A stretch of DNA of 64,000 bases from Molanna angustata (GCA_963576475.1 OY754969.1:26240958-26304957), one strand, 5' to 3'; positions 11,298 to 24,253 are shown, counted from the first letter of the stretch. A program made the numbers and translations. The notes: generated by a model from the sequence alone, not told the origin.

Positions 11298-11805
11298 CTC
11301 TGGAGTGGCGCTCCCAATACCTACTGAATACCCTCGACGCTGTCCAAAGGCGTGCTATACGTCTGATTGATGATCCATCACTGACTGATGGATTGCAATC
11401 ACTAGAACACAGACGCAGAGTCGGTATTTTAAGTTTATTCTATAGATACTACCACGGGATTTGCTCAGAAGAACTTGCATCTTTGGTCCCTCCTCCACCC
11501 ACTCGCAACAGAGTCACTCGCTTCACTCAATCGCAGCATCCATTCACAGTGGACCTTCAACATATACGAACAAGTCGCTTCTCGAACTCCTTTATTAATA
11601 CAGCAGCCCGACTGTGGAACGATCTTCCGAATTCTGTGTTTCCACCTTCGTACAACCCGGGTCTTTTAAAATCCGAATTAATAAACTCTTCTCTAGATTG
11701 CAAACCCCTCCCAACGCTACGTAGTGCGCTTCTTCGGAAGAGTAAAATGGACCCAAATCCTAATAGCTGGCGTCCCCTACGTGGACATGTTAAAAAAAAA
11801 AAAAA
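11298..11805 (+). pseudogene. 5'-truncated non-LTR retrotransposon (Jockey/CR1-like) with poly(A)
   Basis: The plus-strand frame includes LNTLDAVQRRAIRLIDDPSL, LEHRRRVGILSLFYRYYHG, a run of Pro/Arg/Thr, then FSNSFINTAARLWNDLPNSV. This is the conserved C-terminal tail of Jockey/CR1-superfamily reverse transcriptases. A run of adenines at 11792-11805 marks the 3' end. The N-terminal side is frameshifted near 11300. It is a dead-on-arrival insertion. Confidence 0.8.
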
Positions 11806-12099
11806 AATACTAGACAAACCGTTTGTACATGATGTGTCAAAAACAAATTCTGGTGTCAAGACCTATCCTTTTCACGGAGAAGGGTGGCAACACCGCTTTT
11901 ATCACCGGTACACATTTTTTTCAAATTCAAATTTTTAGAGAGAAGTTTTAAAAATGTGAACGAGAACGTTCACAGACAGCGGCAACAATATTTTTTTGAG
12001 AAAAATGAAAATCCTGGTCTCTCCCCCCATCATAATAAAATATTTTAAAACCATTTTAAACCAACTGACTAATTGACCCGGTCCCAGACGCCTGCAATT

Positions 12100-12950
12100 T
12101 AAATAAAAAAATTGAAAAAAATATTGACTTTACATAATATTGACCTAGCCAATCTGGTGCAGCATATCTGGGTTTTCCGAAGGACTGTTATTTCGGCTGA
12201 ACTGTGGAGGTCTCAACGAGTTTCGGTAAAATTGCCTGCCAGGGGCAATCACAAAGAATCCCCTCGACTGTGTTGTGCCAGTGAGGTCCACCACCATCCC
12301 AAGGTGTTTCCTGCCTTGAATTAGTTCTTTAACTGTGTTACATGCACTCGGTGGGTGCAAACGGACCATCCCAGGCGACCGAGGACGTCACCAACACGTG
12401 GAATAACAAGGACTACGCCAGGTGGCCTGTCGAAGTGTCCCCATCGACAGGCGGTCTAGACGAGACTACCACGTTCTCAGGGTAAGTGGCTCAAATTTTT
12501 CTTACCCGACCCAACATCGACAATTCTTCAGAGGAGGCGATCTATTGGGACCCGATGCCTCACGTCTGTCCTGTACATCGGCCCTGGGTGCTGACCGGAG
12601 CTGACTAGTGGCATAGCCCTCCAAGTTCGACATTTGGTGTCATACCAACTGGAATAGACCGTCGCTGATGGGCGAAGGGGACAGGCTATCGGCCTCGCGT
12701 CCCAGACACCGGCAGATGCCGGTTGGGTGACTGATGGAAGCGAACGGCGGCGGGGCGAGTCTCAAAGAGATGCAGGCCGTGGTTCCAGAGTCCAGCGCGA
12801 CCCAACAGCGTATGGAGCACTTTCCAAACTCAGCATCCGCTTCGTTCTAGGAAAGCGGTTCTCTGGCCGAATGATGCTGCGCCGATCCATTTCGGCACTC
12901 CAGGTGTCACGTCCATGGCTATGTTGATTGTTAAAAAATAAATTATTTTT
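12100..12950. other. GC-rich block of unknown origin
   Basis: About 850 bp far richer in G+C than its surroundings, with abrupt edges. Short frames in every phase contain no recognisable domain. The composition suggests a fragment of a transposable element (untranslated region) or another foreign repeat. Confidence 0.4.
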
Positions 12951-13254
12951 CTAACGTTTTTTTTCTTTACATAAGATTTGCTCTGATTAAAAAAATTGAG
13001 GAAGGCCTCAGGTTACCTCAAGATTTGTCTGTGAATACGGGCGAAAAACTAAAGTAAACAAATCCACTGAAATTTTTATACAAAAGTTAACTTGATTAAT
13101 AATAAACTGCTAAATTATCTAACATAATAAAATAAACTTAGATTATTATAATTCTATGAATATATAGTAGTGTTTTTTTACTTTCAAGTTTTTTTTTTGA
13201 CACAAAACACTTTACTAAGTTGAACTTGAAATAATGTATAAAAACTTTTTTTTT

Positions 13255-13627
13255 TATTGACAAACATTTTTTTAACATCTCAAAAGAGACGAAGTTGGGT
13301 TATTGTGGAAGAAACAGGAACTCGAGGCACCTACAGGGCTTACGACCTGTCATCGGCTGGTTTACGTGATCACTTTATGCGCTTGCGCAACGTTCACCAA
13401 TTATGCCTTCTTATTGAGTTCCCTTATCAATGTAATTTTTGAAAGTTCTATTGATAAGGGAACTCAATATGAAGGCAAAATTGGTAACGTTGCGCAAGCG
13501 CATAAAGTGATCACGTAAACCAGCCGATGACAGGTCGTAAGACCTGTAGGTGTCTCGAGTTCCTGGTTCTTCTACAATAACCCAACTTCGTCTCTATTGA
13601 GATGTTAAAAAAAATGTTTGTCAGTAA
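13255..13627. mobile_element. foldback element (TTGACAAACATTT ends), copy 1
   Basis: A near-perfect inverted repeat with arms of roughly 175 bp. The left arm runs TTGACAAACATTT, ACATCTC, AGAGACGAAGTTGGGTTATT, GAACTCGAGGCACC, CATCGGCTGGTTTACGTGAT, GCGCTTGCGCAACGTT. The right arm is its reverse complement, with a very short loop near 13440. Arms this long would fold into one hairpin. No coding capacity. A second copy lies at 44303-44703. Confidence 0.85.
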
Positions 13628-13844
13628 AAATATTTTTTTACTCCCGAAAGGGAAAAAAAATCCAATGTTTGCGTATATGCAATTAAAAAAAATATTCGAA
13701 AAACTTTTTTGTTTATCGTCAATAATTTGAAACATCCGTAAAACTTTGAAATATTGCTCATATTTGAAATAACAATAAATAATATAAAATGAATTATGTT
13801 TTTTTTTAATTAATTTTTGGCGTTCCACCCGATATCGAGTGATA

Positions 13845-15300
13845 TTTCCTATATTTCTAGTCGGAATGGGACACTTGGCTGCGGCCACTTGGGTGCGGGA
13901 CACTTGAGTGCGGGACACTTGGCTGCGAGACACTTGGCCGCGGCGAACACTTGGCTGCGGGACACTTGGGTGCGACGGACACTTGGGTGCGAGCCCACTT
14001 GGTTGCGAGTCCATTTGGTCGCGACGGACACTTGGGTGCGATGTACGGTCTAAAAGTATAAAGTAAAAACAAGTTTATTAAGTGAAATTATTTTTCATAC
14101 TACGAGTATGAGAATTTTTTATACACAACATGTTAAGTCAATTTTTTTTCCGAAAATTGTTGTGATAAAAATGTAGGAAATTTGAAAAAGAACCTGCGTA
14201 GTTAAACATTAATACATATCACGCCGTATCCCTAATTTATGTGATCGTAAAAGTTTTTTCGTGGACGTATTAGGTACATACAATTGATTACATTTCATGA
14301 TTACAAACACATATTACTATCTTTAAGTAAGTAGATAGAAAATTTTTTTTTTTAAGAAAAAGAAATTTAAACGGGTTTCTAAATCATGTTTGTATTATTA
14401 ATCTTTTTCCTATCTCAAATCTGAAGCTACCTAATTGATTAAATCACACTATCGCATTATTGAAAATTTTTTAAATTTATTTTGGAAACGACTGTCTATG
14501 AACTGTAGAGAACAAAATACATGTAGGTATTTTAGTGAATAAAAATAAAACAAGTAATGTACAGAAAATAATATCTAATATTTAAAAAAAATAATAAATT
14601 ATATTTTATAATTATTTACATATGTATTTGTAATAAAGAAATGTAATGAATTGTATGAAATATGTACAAGAAAAAGCTGTTACGATCACATAAATTAGGG
14701 ATACGGCGTGATAGTATGTATGAATTGATGTTTAACTACATAAGTTGTATGTAATATGTACAAGAAAAAGCTGTTACGATCACATAAATTAGGGATACGG
14801 CGTGATAGTATGTATGAATTGATGTTTAACTACATAAGTTCTTTTTCTAATTTACTACATTTTTGCTATCACAACAAATTTCGAAAAAAATATAATTCAC
14901 TTTTTATGTAGGTATGGGTATAAAAATTTTCATATTTATAGTATGAAAAATAATTTCACTTAATAACCTTGTTTTTACTTTATACTATTAAACTTAAGTA
15001 TATATCTTTATATTTTAAATGTCTGGAGGTATACTTGTATATCAACTACATATATATAAAGAGCATTACAAAAATCAGTATGAAACACTTCATTCCAAAG
15101 CAGATTTTTTTTTTATTTCGCGACCAAGTGGGCTCGCACCCAAATGTCCGTCGCTACCAAATGGACTCGCAACCAAGTGGGCTCGCACCCAAGTGTCCGT
15201 CGCACCCAAGTGTCCCGCAGCCAAGTGTCCCGCACCCAAGTGTCCCGCAGCCAAGTGGCCGCAGCCAAGTGTCCTAGACCGATTTCTAGTAGGTATTGGG
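13845..15300. mobile_element. foldback element with minisatellite arms
   Basis: The outer left arm (13860-14040) is a tandem array of degenerate 15-17-bp units around GGACACTTGGGTGCG. The outer right arm (15120-15275) is the same array in reverse complement. Inner flanks are also inverted: 14050-14110 (TAAAGTAAAAACAAGTTTAT) matches the reverse complement of 14935-14990, and 14140-14240 matches 14690-14890. Next to the right arm, an 89-bp segment containing TAGGGATACGGCGTGATAGT is directly duplicated (14662-14750 and 14751-14838). Open frames across the arrays are artefacts of the repeat. Confidence 0.75.
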
Positions 15301-15309
15301 ATATAGCTA

Positions 15310-15709
15310 CAAATGGCTACAAATTATATTCTGCATCGTGTATAAATTAAAAGTAGGTACCATATTTACTCCCCCAAGGTAGGTACTATTTAATATTTTT
15401 ATGTTGGTATTATTTGTAAAGCAGTTATCTTCACTCTCCACATTTTTCCCGCCGAAGATTGTTATTTGTCGTTTTGTTCACCAATCTGCCAATCACACGA
15501 CGCGCTATACACAATACACAATTTCTTGTCTTGTTAGCCATTACGCCGGTGCATTATTTTATAGATATTTTTCGGCTAAAACGGCAATAAAAGTGAAATA
15601 TCAAATAATCACGTATTTACGCCAGTGAATATTGTGTGTAACGCCGTTTAGAAATATATTAACGCCGAACTTTTTGTATATTTTCCGCTCACGTTTTCAC
15701 CCATAGAAA
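15310..15709 (+). promoter_or_regulatory. 5' flank / 5' UTR of Rrp1
   Basis: The stretch directly before the Rrp1 start codon is less AT-rich than the intergenic DNA and contains no coding exon. The transcription start is probably within roughly 15450-15700, but I cannot point to a TATA box or initiator with confidence. Confidence 0.3.
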
Positions 15710-18700
15710 ATGCCGCCTAAACGTGGAAACGCCAAGGTAATATTTTTATTCTCGATTACTAAGCATAAATTTGCTTATTTGACGTTATAATTTATAATGT
15801 TTTTTCTTTAGCTCGATGTTTTATATTTTTCTCGTTTTGTTCCAGGCTAAAGCCGAATCTGTCGCAAATGCTGAAGCCGATTCTGGAGTTGAAGTAGCTT
15901 CAAAAAAGAAGGGTGGTAAAGCTGCAAAAGTAGTGGAAGAGAAACCCGAAGATGATGTCGCCAATAACGGAGATGAAGATACCGCCAAAAACGGTACCTC
16001 AAAACGCGGGAAAAAGGCAAAAGATGTGGGGAACGGTGAATCCAAGTTAGACGAGGCGGAAGTAGAAGCTTCAACCGAAGTCGCGGTCCCTACTGAAGAC
16101 GAACCTAAAGTACCCGCCAAGAGAGGACGCAAAGCCAAAGAGCCACAAGCTGACAAACAGCCCGCCAACAAGAAGGTTAAGTCTTCGGAAGAATCTCAAG
16201 CCGAAAGCAACGTAGATAACGAAGAAGAAGAGCCAGAGGCTGCACAAAAGCCGAGAAGAGGTAGGAAAGCCGCCGAAAAGAAAGAACCTGAAACTAAGTC
16301 AACAAAGAATGCCAAAGCCAAAAAAGGAAAAGATTTAGAAGAAGCTGGTGATGAGGAAGAAGCTCAGGATGATGTTTCAGAGGAGGCAGAAGCTGAAGTG
16401 AAGGCTCCAGCCAAGCGTGGGAGAGGTGCTCCCAAAAAAGCTGCTTCCAAGGAGGATCCTGAGGAAAAGGAAGAACCTGCAGAAAAAGTGCCTGCTAAAA
16501 AGAGAGGAGCAAAAGGTATTTCTAAAGCGTGAAGGTGATTGATTTTATTCATAAGACAATTGTTGTGTTGCTTCGTATACTTGGGGTTGATCCCTTCAGT
16601 ATGTCGTAACAAATTTCCACTTTTTGACATTTGAATATTTAATAATTACACAATTTGTAATGACAAAGGTATTACTATTAAAATTTGTGTGAATTTTTTA
16701 TTAAATAAATTGATACATTACAATATAATTTGTCTCTTTAATATTTTCAATTTTTGTTTGAATCGTTAGTAATAATGTTCATGTTGATAGAATGAAGAGT
16801 GAATGAATATGTGTACTGTAAAACAATTGTTGAACGTGCATTGAGACATTTTGGTGAATTTGTATTTCTATCCTTTTTACAAAACAGTATCTAATTTTCA
16901 ACAAATTCCCCACTTTTTTCAACTATTGTAACTAAAACTGGCTTGGATCAATGTAATATTTTTTTAAGCACTCATTAATTTAATTAATTTTTGTAAAAAT
17001 ATAACTTGGTTTCTATGAAAATTTTTAAAAGTTTTATCACATATGTTTTTGCATATTCTGCACTGCATTAATAATACAAGCAACGTTATTTAGACATAAA
17101 GTACTAGTTTACAAAAAATTTCATAAAATTGTTTATCAGGTAGATATTCTATATGATATTTCGTAAGTTATTTTCACTAGGTTTAAAAATTAAAATAAAG
17201 TGTTTTACATTTGTACTATGAATGAAATACTGAAATGCATTTCCAGAATCACATAACACTTCAAAAATATTAAGACTTCATAATTCTATAGTATTTGAAT
17301 TCAAGTAAAGAAATGCCATCATTATTAATTTATAGAACATAATATTTAATATGCATTTTACTTATATTTTATTCGAACAACTATTTTCACCGTACTGTTT
17401 TTTGTTTACTGTACACTGTAATATGTACAGTATATTATACTGTCGTACAAAAATATGTGTAATGATTCGGTAAAAGCATATTTCGATAAGAACCTTCGAT
17501 TTGCCTTTTATATGGAGAGGTATTTTTGAATCAGGATGGCAGCACTTGAATTATTTGACCTAGATATTGGAAAAACCTTCTTTTTTTGTCTTCAATATTT
17601 TTCTAATGTGGTATTACGGTATTGATTTCCATAATCACTTGTTAAAATAATTTTCTTCAGTTAATTTGTAAACCTATTTTTCTGTATTTTATGTCTATTG
17701 ATATTAAAACACTTCTCTTGATTTCTGAAAGCTATAACCTAAAATGGAGTGTATCTCAGATTTTATGTTTTTTTATTTCCATAATATAAATGTTCCTCAT
17801 GCGAGTAAGATATAGAAAATGTTAAACTCCATAGTAATTTATTTCATTTAAGTTATTGTTTATGTAAAAAAAACAAGTCAATCAAAAAAATAGTTTTTCG
17901 GGTTAGTTGAAGGAAAGGGAAAAATTGTTGTGCTAAATGGCTTCTTTCAGATTTCAAATGTAAATTTAATGGTTATTAGTTTGGTGCAAGTAACACCTTT
18001 AATTTATTTTTAAGTGGGACCTACTGTATTATGTTTTGGATTACTGATATTAAATTATTTGTATCTCAAATAAGATTTTGTATTTCAAATCCTTCACATT
18101 CTACATCTTAAAAAAAATGTGGATTTGTAAAATCCACATAAAAACAAAAAATCCTAACTAACTTTGCCTTAAAATAAGTTTAGTGTGTACATATTTTAAT
18201 ATTTCGTGTATCTATAAATAAATTATTGAATACTAAGTACCATAGTACAAATCTTGAGGTGAATGTCTCATGAGTAAATAACTTACTAATTACCATAAAT
18301 AAATTAGCTTCTACAAATGTCCCTTTATATCACTGAAAAAACATGGCTTGAAATTAAATCAAAATGATTGGAGATAGCTTTTAAAAATAAAAAATAATTC
18401 TATGCCGAGGGATAAGTATTTTTTAAAATGCATACTTCTTAAAACAATAGTTTTACCTAGTATCATACTTTCATGGTTTTACCAATAGTATATACTTGAG
18501 ATAAATATTTAGTAGGAAACTTTATTTTTGGTTCAATTACTGAGTAGTTTATTAATTTTTATTTCATTAATAGGTAACTGTGGCGTCATTATAAATTATT
18601 TATAATATTCAAAAATTACTTTGTTAACACCACTAATGAGGATTCTCATAAGTGAATTTTTGGATATTATAAATAACAAATTTTTAACTTAATACATCAC

Positions 18701-21700
18701 TAAACAATTTCTATGATAGAATATCATACGCTCAAGAGGCAAAATGTTTATATTGCTCATCTTACGGTCAATGAAAAATGAATTACTTTAAATCTAGAAT
18801 TCAGCAGATTTACAAACAAGAAAAGCCTGGATTCCTTGAGTTCATTAAAGGTGTTATTTCACTACTATTAAATGAATGTGCTCGGGAAAAATCATTGTTT
18901 TAAATAGTATTTCCTATTGCAGCGGAAGATGAACCTCCCGCAAAGAAGAAATCTGCAAAGCCACTACTAAATAAGACCGTTACAGATTATAGCAGTATAG
19001 ATTTTAGTTGTTCAAAGACCACACCTTCTGGAAAACCGTGGAATTTCAAAATATCCTCATGGAATGTTGATGGTATCAGAGCATGGTTGAATAAAGGTGG
19101 ACTAGATTATATTAATTATGAAAAACCAGATATACTGTGTCTTCAAGAAATAAAATGTTCACAAGAAAAATTACCCGAAGAAATATCATCAGTACCAGGT
19201 TATCATCCATATTGGTTGTCTACAGATAAAGAAGGATATGCAGGTGTCGGAATATATACAAAAAAAATGGCAATCCATGTAACTTATGGACTCGGAGATG
19301 CTAGTTTAGATTCTGAAGGGAGGATAATTACCGCCGAATATGAACAATTTTTCCTTATATGCACTTATGTTCCTAACGCAGGACGTGGATTGGTTACATT
19401 GCCCAAAAGGCTCCAATGGAATGATATTTTTAGAAAATATGTCAAATCTTTAGACGCTAAGAAACCAGTCATTATTTGTGGTGATATGAATGTTTCACAT
19501 TTGGAAATAGGTAAGTAATAATCTATCACTATTGTCAACATAACCTAAGTCCCTAGGTTATAAATTGCCTTCTGAAGTACGTAGAGAGCAGAGTTTTGGA
19601 GCTTTCAGTAAATCACTTCAGATTTCTTAGTTTCACAGACTCGACAATTAAGCAAAAGGACCCTTGAAATGGTCTTGTTACCATGAAACGCCGCTATAGA
19701 AATTAGATTATTAGTTTGTCAAAATATTTTTTCAATATCACCTGGAGTTTTCAATCATTTATAGGTGGTGTTTTTCAAAATCATCTAAATTAAAATGTAA
19801 TTGTGACTACTCTATACTGTAACTTTGTTTCTAACAATTAACATATCCTGTGGACATGTAATAGTTTTTGTTACTGCATTACGGTAGTATAGTTGTCTCT
19901 AAATATCTTGAGTCATTTGAGGTGATTTGCACGTAAACCAACGAAGCAAAAAGACACAAATTTGCGCTCTACGCACCCGGAATCCTGGTTCAAGATATTT
20001 GGCGAAAATTATACCAACTACAACATATACAGAACTACAACATATTTTATATCTAAAGTAAGATTTACTATATGCATTATCTCTTTCTATGTAGAGCTAG
20101 TGGTTATAGATTGTGTCCTCCATACACATACTTGAATTTATTGTCATTAGGGAAGACACTCATTTTGAAAAGGAAAGGATTTCTAAATTGATATATAAAC
20201 ACAAAAATGATTTCTTGTTATTGAATTATTCTTCTGCCAGTGTTTTTTGAAATGTAATTAAAAACCTATTTTTCAATCCATATAAATTAGAATAATACCT
20301 AGTATTAGGTATACCTTCATGATAATACCATAATATTGATTTCTTAGTCTTGTATTTCTAGAATAGTTTTCACCTAGAAAATCAAATATACAGCATAATA
20401 ATAATTTCATTGAGAGGTTTAATGAATAAATATAATTTAATTTTAGACTTGACAAATCCTAAAACAAACAAAAAGAATGCTGGTTTTACACCAGAGGAAC
20501 GTGAAGGAATGACTGATTTACTAAATGATGGTTTCGTGGACACATTTAGAAAACTTTATCCTGATAAAACTGGATCTTATACTTTCTGGACATATATGAT
20601 GAATTGTCGAGCAAAGAATGTTGGATGGTAAGTTCTGAAACAAACAATAAACTTATGAATAAAAGTCTCTGCATCTATAATTTGGTAGTGTATCCTAAAC
20701 CTAGATTTGAACTTCATAAGAAGTCATTTGTAGATAGATATATTTTATTATTGGGTCCGTTTGTGTAAGTATGACATTAATTTTTGGTAATAAAAAATTA
20801 AAATTTTTACTTTTACTTGTTTTATAATACAAATTTGATAAGTGTGTTCTTAACACATTCTCAGACAGCTTCTTGGTTTTAGTTTATTTTAAAGTTATTA
20901 AAGAATTTAACATCCATTCTAAACATGAATATGTATTTTACTAACATTTTAAATATCACATAATTGGGAAATTAACTCACATGGAGTTGATCTTTGCTGT
21001 TCAAATATCAATAGAGATTCATTATCTTGGCAACCCGCACACAGTCAATCTGGATCACGAACCGTGATCAAAAATCTATTATCACGATCCAGATTGACTA
21101 ATTGACGGGCTGCCGTTCCATATTAAGCTGAACCGTGATCATTGATTTTAATCTCGGATGGCGATCAAGATTGACTGTATAAGGGCTGCCTTACAAATAA
21201 AAAGCCAAATAGTTTTGTTGAAAGTTTCCAGTTTTCAAATGAGAAAACCAATAAATGTTCGGATTTTTTTGTTATTTGTAGCTAGTATTATAGCTTCATG
21301 TTTCTAGCAGTCATATGTGAGAATTAGTAGTAGTGACTTAAAATATGTACTCATATACTTTATTTAATATGTGTTTTATATTACCTTATTGCATAGAATT
21401 ATAATGTACAGAAGCTGCATGTAGTACAAATTTCGAATTCAAATGTATGCCAAGTTTTTTTTACATATGTGTGTGAGGCGGTAGATCGGTTGGTCTACGT
21501 TTTATGTAGGTGTGCGTATCGGTAGGTGTACGTATACTAGAAATTCGTCTGTTTCCTCGTAGTTTTAGTTGGCATACATTCATTGCTCTGACTAGGTATC
21601 TGTATCATATATAATCTAAGCCTTATTGTAATAAAACTTTGGGAAAGGTTTCTTGGTCATATTTTTTTTTTAATTTATTTTATAGAATACAACAGCAAAC

Positions 21701-21982
21701 AAGAAAAATTTATAAAAATATACAAAGATCATTTTTATATTGCGAATTATAGTATTCTTAAATATATTACATACACAATCATAATATATTTAATCATATT
21801 TAAATGCATGCATGGTATAATTTTACAGGAGGCTGGATTATGCTTTAGTATCGGAACGTTTGATGCCTGCTGTATGTGACAATATAATCCGTAGTCAAGT
21901 ATTTGGAAGTGATCACTGCCCAATAACTTTATTCCTTCATCTCAATGGAATAGAACAACTATCTGACACAATAGAGAATTGA
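15710..21982 (+). CDS. Rrp1: AP endonuclease, Rrp1/APEX1 family (5 exons)
   Basis: Exons 15710-15736, 15846-16515, 18923-19510, 20447-20627 and 21829-21982 join in phase across GT-AG introns to give 539 codons plus stop. Residues 1-~260 are Lys/Glu/Ala-rich with repeated basic RGRKA-like blocks, as in the Drosophila recombination-repair protein Rrp1. The C-terminal exonuclease III-type domain is intact: SWNVDG (Asn ~280), LQEIKCS (Glu ~308), [39 protein letters not shown] and GSDHCPI. These cover the metal-binding and catalytic residues. By family knowledge, the enzyme cuts DNA 5' of abasic sites in nuclear base excision repair. Exon 1 supplies only nine residues (MPPKRGNAK). AATAAA at 22182-22187 is the likely poly(A) signal. 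Confidence 0.95.
16516..18922 (+). other. Rrp1 intron 2
   Basis: A 2.4-kb intron between the basic N-terminal exon and the first catalytic exon, with donor G|GTATTT and acceptor TATTGCAG. It is AT-rich, and I recognise no mobile element or nested gene. Confidence 0.8.
21029..21190. mobile_element. MITE in Rrp1 intron 4
   Basis: Left end GGCAACCCGCACACAGTCAA; right end, in reverse complement, GGCAGCCCTTATACAGTCAA, followed on both sides by a CTGGATC/CTTGATC block. There is a further internal inverted repeat around GAACCGTGATC. About 160 bp, non-coding. Confidence 0.7.
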
Positions 21983-22181
21983 TAAGACATTGGTTTGGAA
22001 TAATTGAGATTTTGTAATATTATTTTGATATTTTGTTTTATTTTATATTTCCACTAGTATTTGAAAATTGACTTTTTTTTTGTTATAATTTGAAAATTTA
22101 CCAACATTTTAATTTGGTTTAATTATGCATGTGCATAGTTACTATATTATCCTTTTGATCAATATATTTTGACTGTACTGA

Positions 22182-22187
22182 AATAAA
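22182..22187 (+). terminator. candidate polyadenylation signal of Rrp1
   Basis: AATAAA 200 bases downstream of the Rrp1 stop codon, followed by a T-rich stretch at 22207-22220. It is the most plausible 3' end signal for this gene. Confidence 0.6.
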
Positions 22188-23032
22188 TGTGATTGAAATT
22201 GATCATTGTTTTTTTTTTTCATAGTCGTATATCTGTGTTCCAAAAACTATGAATCTGAAGTTGGTTTAAGCGAGATTCTAATCTGCATCCACTTTTATAA
22301 TTAATCCAACCGATCTAAAAACATATGCATTTCTGACATTTTATAAAAGCTAATTGCATTTAGCACATGAGATCCAACTGATGATGTTGTGAGTCATTAT
22401 GTGTACAGTTACATGTTTGATATTTGACATTCATTATTTCAAAATGATTCAGAACCAGTTCAGCACTTCAGTTTTTTACCTAGTGTGGAATTGCAGGTAC
22501 AAATATGAAATGTCAATTCTATAAAAATAAATAAATAGTTGAAGAATAAGTACAATACATACGGCCGCATTCACCAAGGATTATCAAATGAATCATCAAC
22601 TAACTACCTGCTCGGGCTCAAATCCTTGAGTGCATCACAAAAAATCACGGAACATAATAGGGGTATTCTAGTTATATATGGATAATATAGAAATCGAATG
22701 TAATATAAATTATAACACAGCACACAGCATTAATGACACAAAACAACTAACTACAATGTCTTGATTCACAACAGACCGTCACTTAAAGAGTTCATGCGTC
22801 GGCGTCACTTAATGGGAAGATTATTTGGTGAAACTAAATTTTACGCTGAGTACATCAAAAAATTTATTTTTGCGTTTAGAAACCTTGGTGAAAGCGGGGG
22901 ATAAACAACTTGATGGCATGAATGAAAATTCAACTACAAGAGTCCTCGTATCATATATGTATTTTGTCAATTTCTTTCAAATGAGGTTGTAACTGAACTC
23001 AATTTTTACAAAGATATTTAAAAAAAGTCAAA

Positions 23033-23203
23033 TGCCCCTGAGTCAAATCGAAAACGCTTAACGATATAGCCAAATGCTATTTTTTGTATGGGATTTGTTG
23101 TTTGTTATTGTAGAAAAAAATTCTACAACAAACGTCAAATCCCATAGAAAAAAATTAGCATTTGGCGATATCGTTAAGCGTTTTCATCTTGGCTCAGGCC
23201 CCT
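23033..23203. mobile_element. MITE / long hairpin
   Basis: An inverted repeat: GCCCCTGAGTCAAATCGAAA, ACGCTTAACGATAT, CCAAATGCTA, TATGGGATTTG on the left and the reverse complement on the right (ending AGGCCCC). The loop is near 23115. Non-coding. Confidence 0.75.
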
Positions 23204-23289
23204 TCTATAATTTGTATTTTTTTATAGAAATCTAGCGAAACCCGGCAATCTTCGTATTTCCCGTATAATTAAGAATGGTCCCTTCAGTG

Positions 23290-23690
23290 CTTCCCGTACC
23301 TTCAGGCCCAGTAGTACCCCCGTCCTTTAATGCCCTTTAGTAGCTCCGGTCCCTTCAGAACCTCCGATCCGCTCAGTACCTCCCGTCCCTACAGTATCTA
23401 CCCTCTCTTTAGTACCTCCTGTCTTTTCAGTATCTCCCGTCTCTTTAGTACCTCCTGTCCCTTCAGCACCTCCCGTCCCTTCAATACCTCTCGTCCCTTC
23501 AGTTCTTCCCGTCTCATCCATTCGTTCATGTCCTTCAGTACCTCACGCCCCTTCAGTTTCTCCCGTCTCTTCCATCCCTTAAAATTTTCAGTACCTCCCG
23601 TTCTTTCAGTGCCTCTTACCTACCTTCAGTTCTTCCTGTCTTTTCCATTCCATTCAGTACCTTCAGCACATCCTGTCCCTTCAGTAAAAA
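23290..23690. repeat. minisatellite, ~18-20-bp unit
   Basis: Roughly twenty degenerate units around CCCTTCAGTACCTCCCGT. Open frames on both strands (Ser/Thr/Phe-rich plus, Gly/Thr/Glu-rich minus) follow from the unit and are not genes. Confidence 0.85.
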
Positions 23691-23728
23691 GATGACATTT
23701 TAGTTCGTATTCCTATGTTGATTATTGA

Positions 23729-23842
23729 ACACTGCAGCCAGACTATTGCGAGAGATATCGGAATGCCGAATGTTATCCGGATTATCGAGTGTTTATTTAT
23801 GTTCATTCCGATATCCCTTGCGATACAGTCTGGCTGCAGTAT
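23729..23842. mobile_element. short palindromic MITE
   Basis: Left arm CACTGCAGCCAGACTATTGC then GATATCGGAATG; right arm is the imperfect reverse complement ending GGCTGCAGTATTC. About 115 bp with a 25-bp loop. Confidence 0.7.
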
Positions 23843-24174
23843 TCTACATAAATCAGATGTATGTTAGCATATTCTAATGCTGTATACAGAGACAGCATAG
23901 TAAAACAAGTGGGTTGTGGTAACACTAAACTCTCCAATACATAGTAGGTAAATGTACATTTTTTCTTGAAAGGTTGACAATCCCTAAATGCATTTTTATG
24001 AAGTACATTTCTATTAGATTCTTAAACAAATATTAGTTTCCCTGAGGACAAAGTTTTCATAATACAACATACATACAAAACGCATAGTATGCACTCTCTA
24101 AGTCATGATACCTGTGAGTTATTGATGCAAAAAATTAAATAAATTTAAATAAATTTCAGTGAGTTTAAATAAAT

Positions 24175-24253
24175 TTCTCCCCTGCTGGGATTCAAACCAA
24201 GGATGCTCCCACAGAAGCTAAACGGCTTACCAACTGTGCCACGACGGTCGGCC
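24175..24253 (-). repeat. tRNA-like SINE head, type C
   Basis: On the minus strand the sequence has a box-A-like TGGCACAGTTGGTAAGC and a B-box-like GGTTTGAATCC. The acceptor stem is imperfect. It is a tRNA-derived retroposon fragment rather than a functional tRNA. Confidence 0.55.

Noticed and set aside
13860..14040. CRISPR-like array
   Set aside because: Units are contiguous and degenerate with no unique spacers, the genome is an insect, and the array has an inverted partner, which fits a foldback element.
13511..14072. Overlapping Cys/Ser/Pro-rich ORFs (167, 78, 71 and 60 residues)
   Set aside because: They are translations of the 15-17-bp minisatellite in different frames and have no other support.
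14969..15350. Three ORFs with repeated PSVPHPS-type sequence
   Set aside because: They mirror the minisatellite arm in other frames; no start context and no conserved domain.
15821..16171. Minus-strand ORFs opposite the Rrp1 basic exon
   Set aside because: They are antisense reflections of Lys/Glu-rich codons; Rrp1 exon phase and homology decide the strand.
23327..23695. Ser/Phe-rich and Gly/Thr-rich ORFs
   Set aside because: Both arise from the minisatellite unit read on the two strands.
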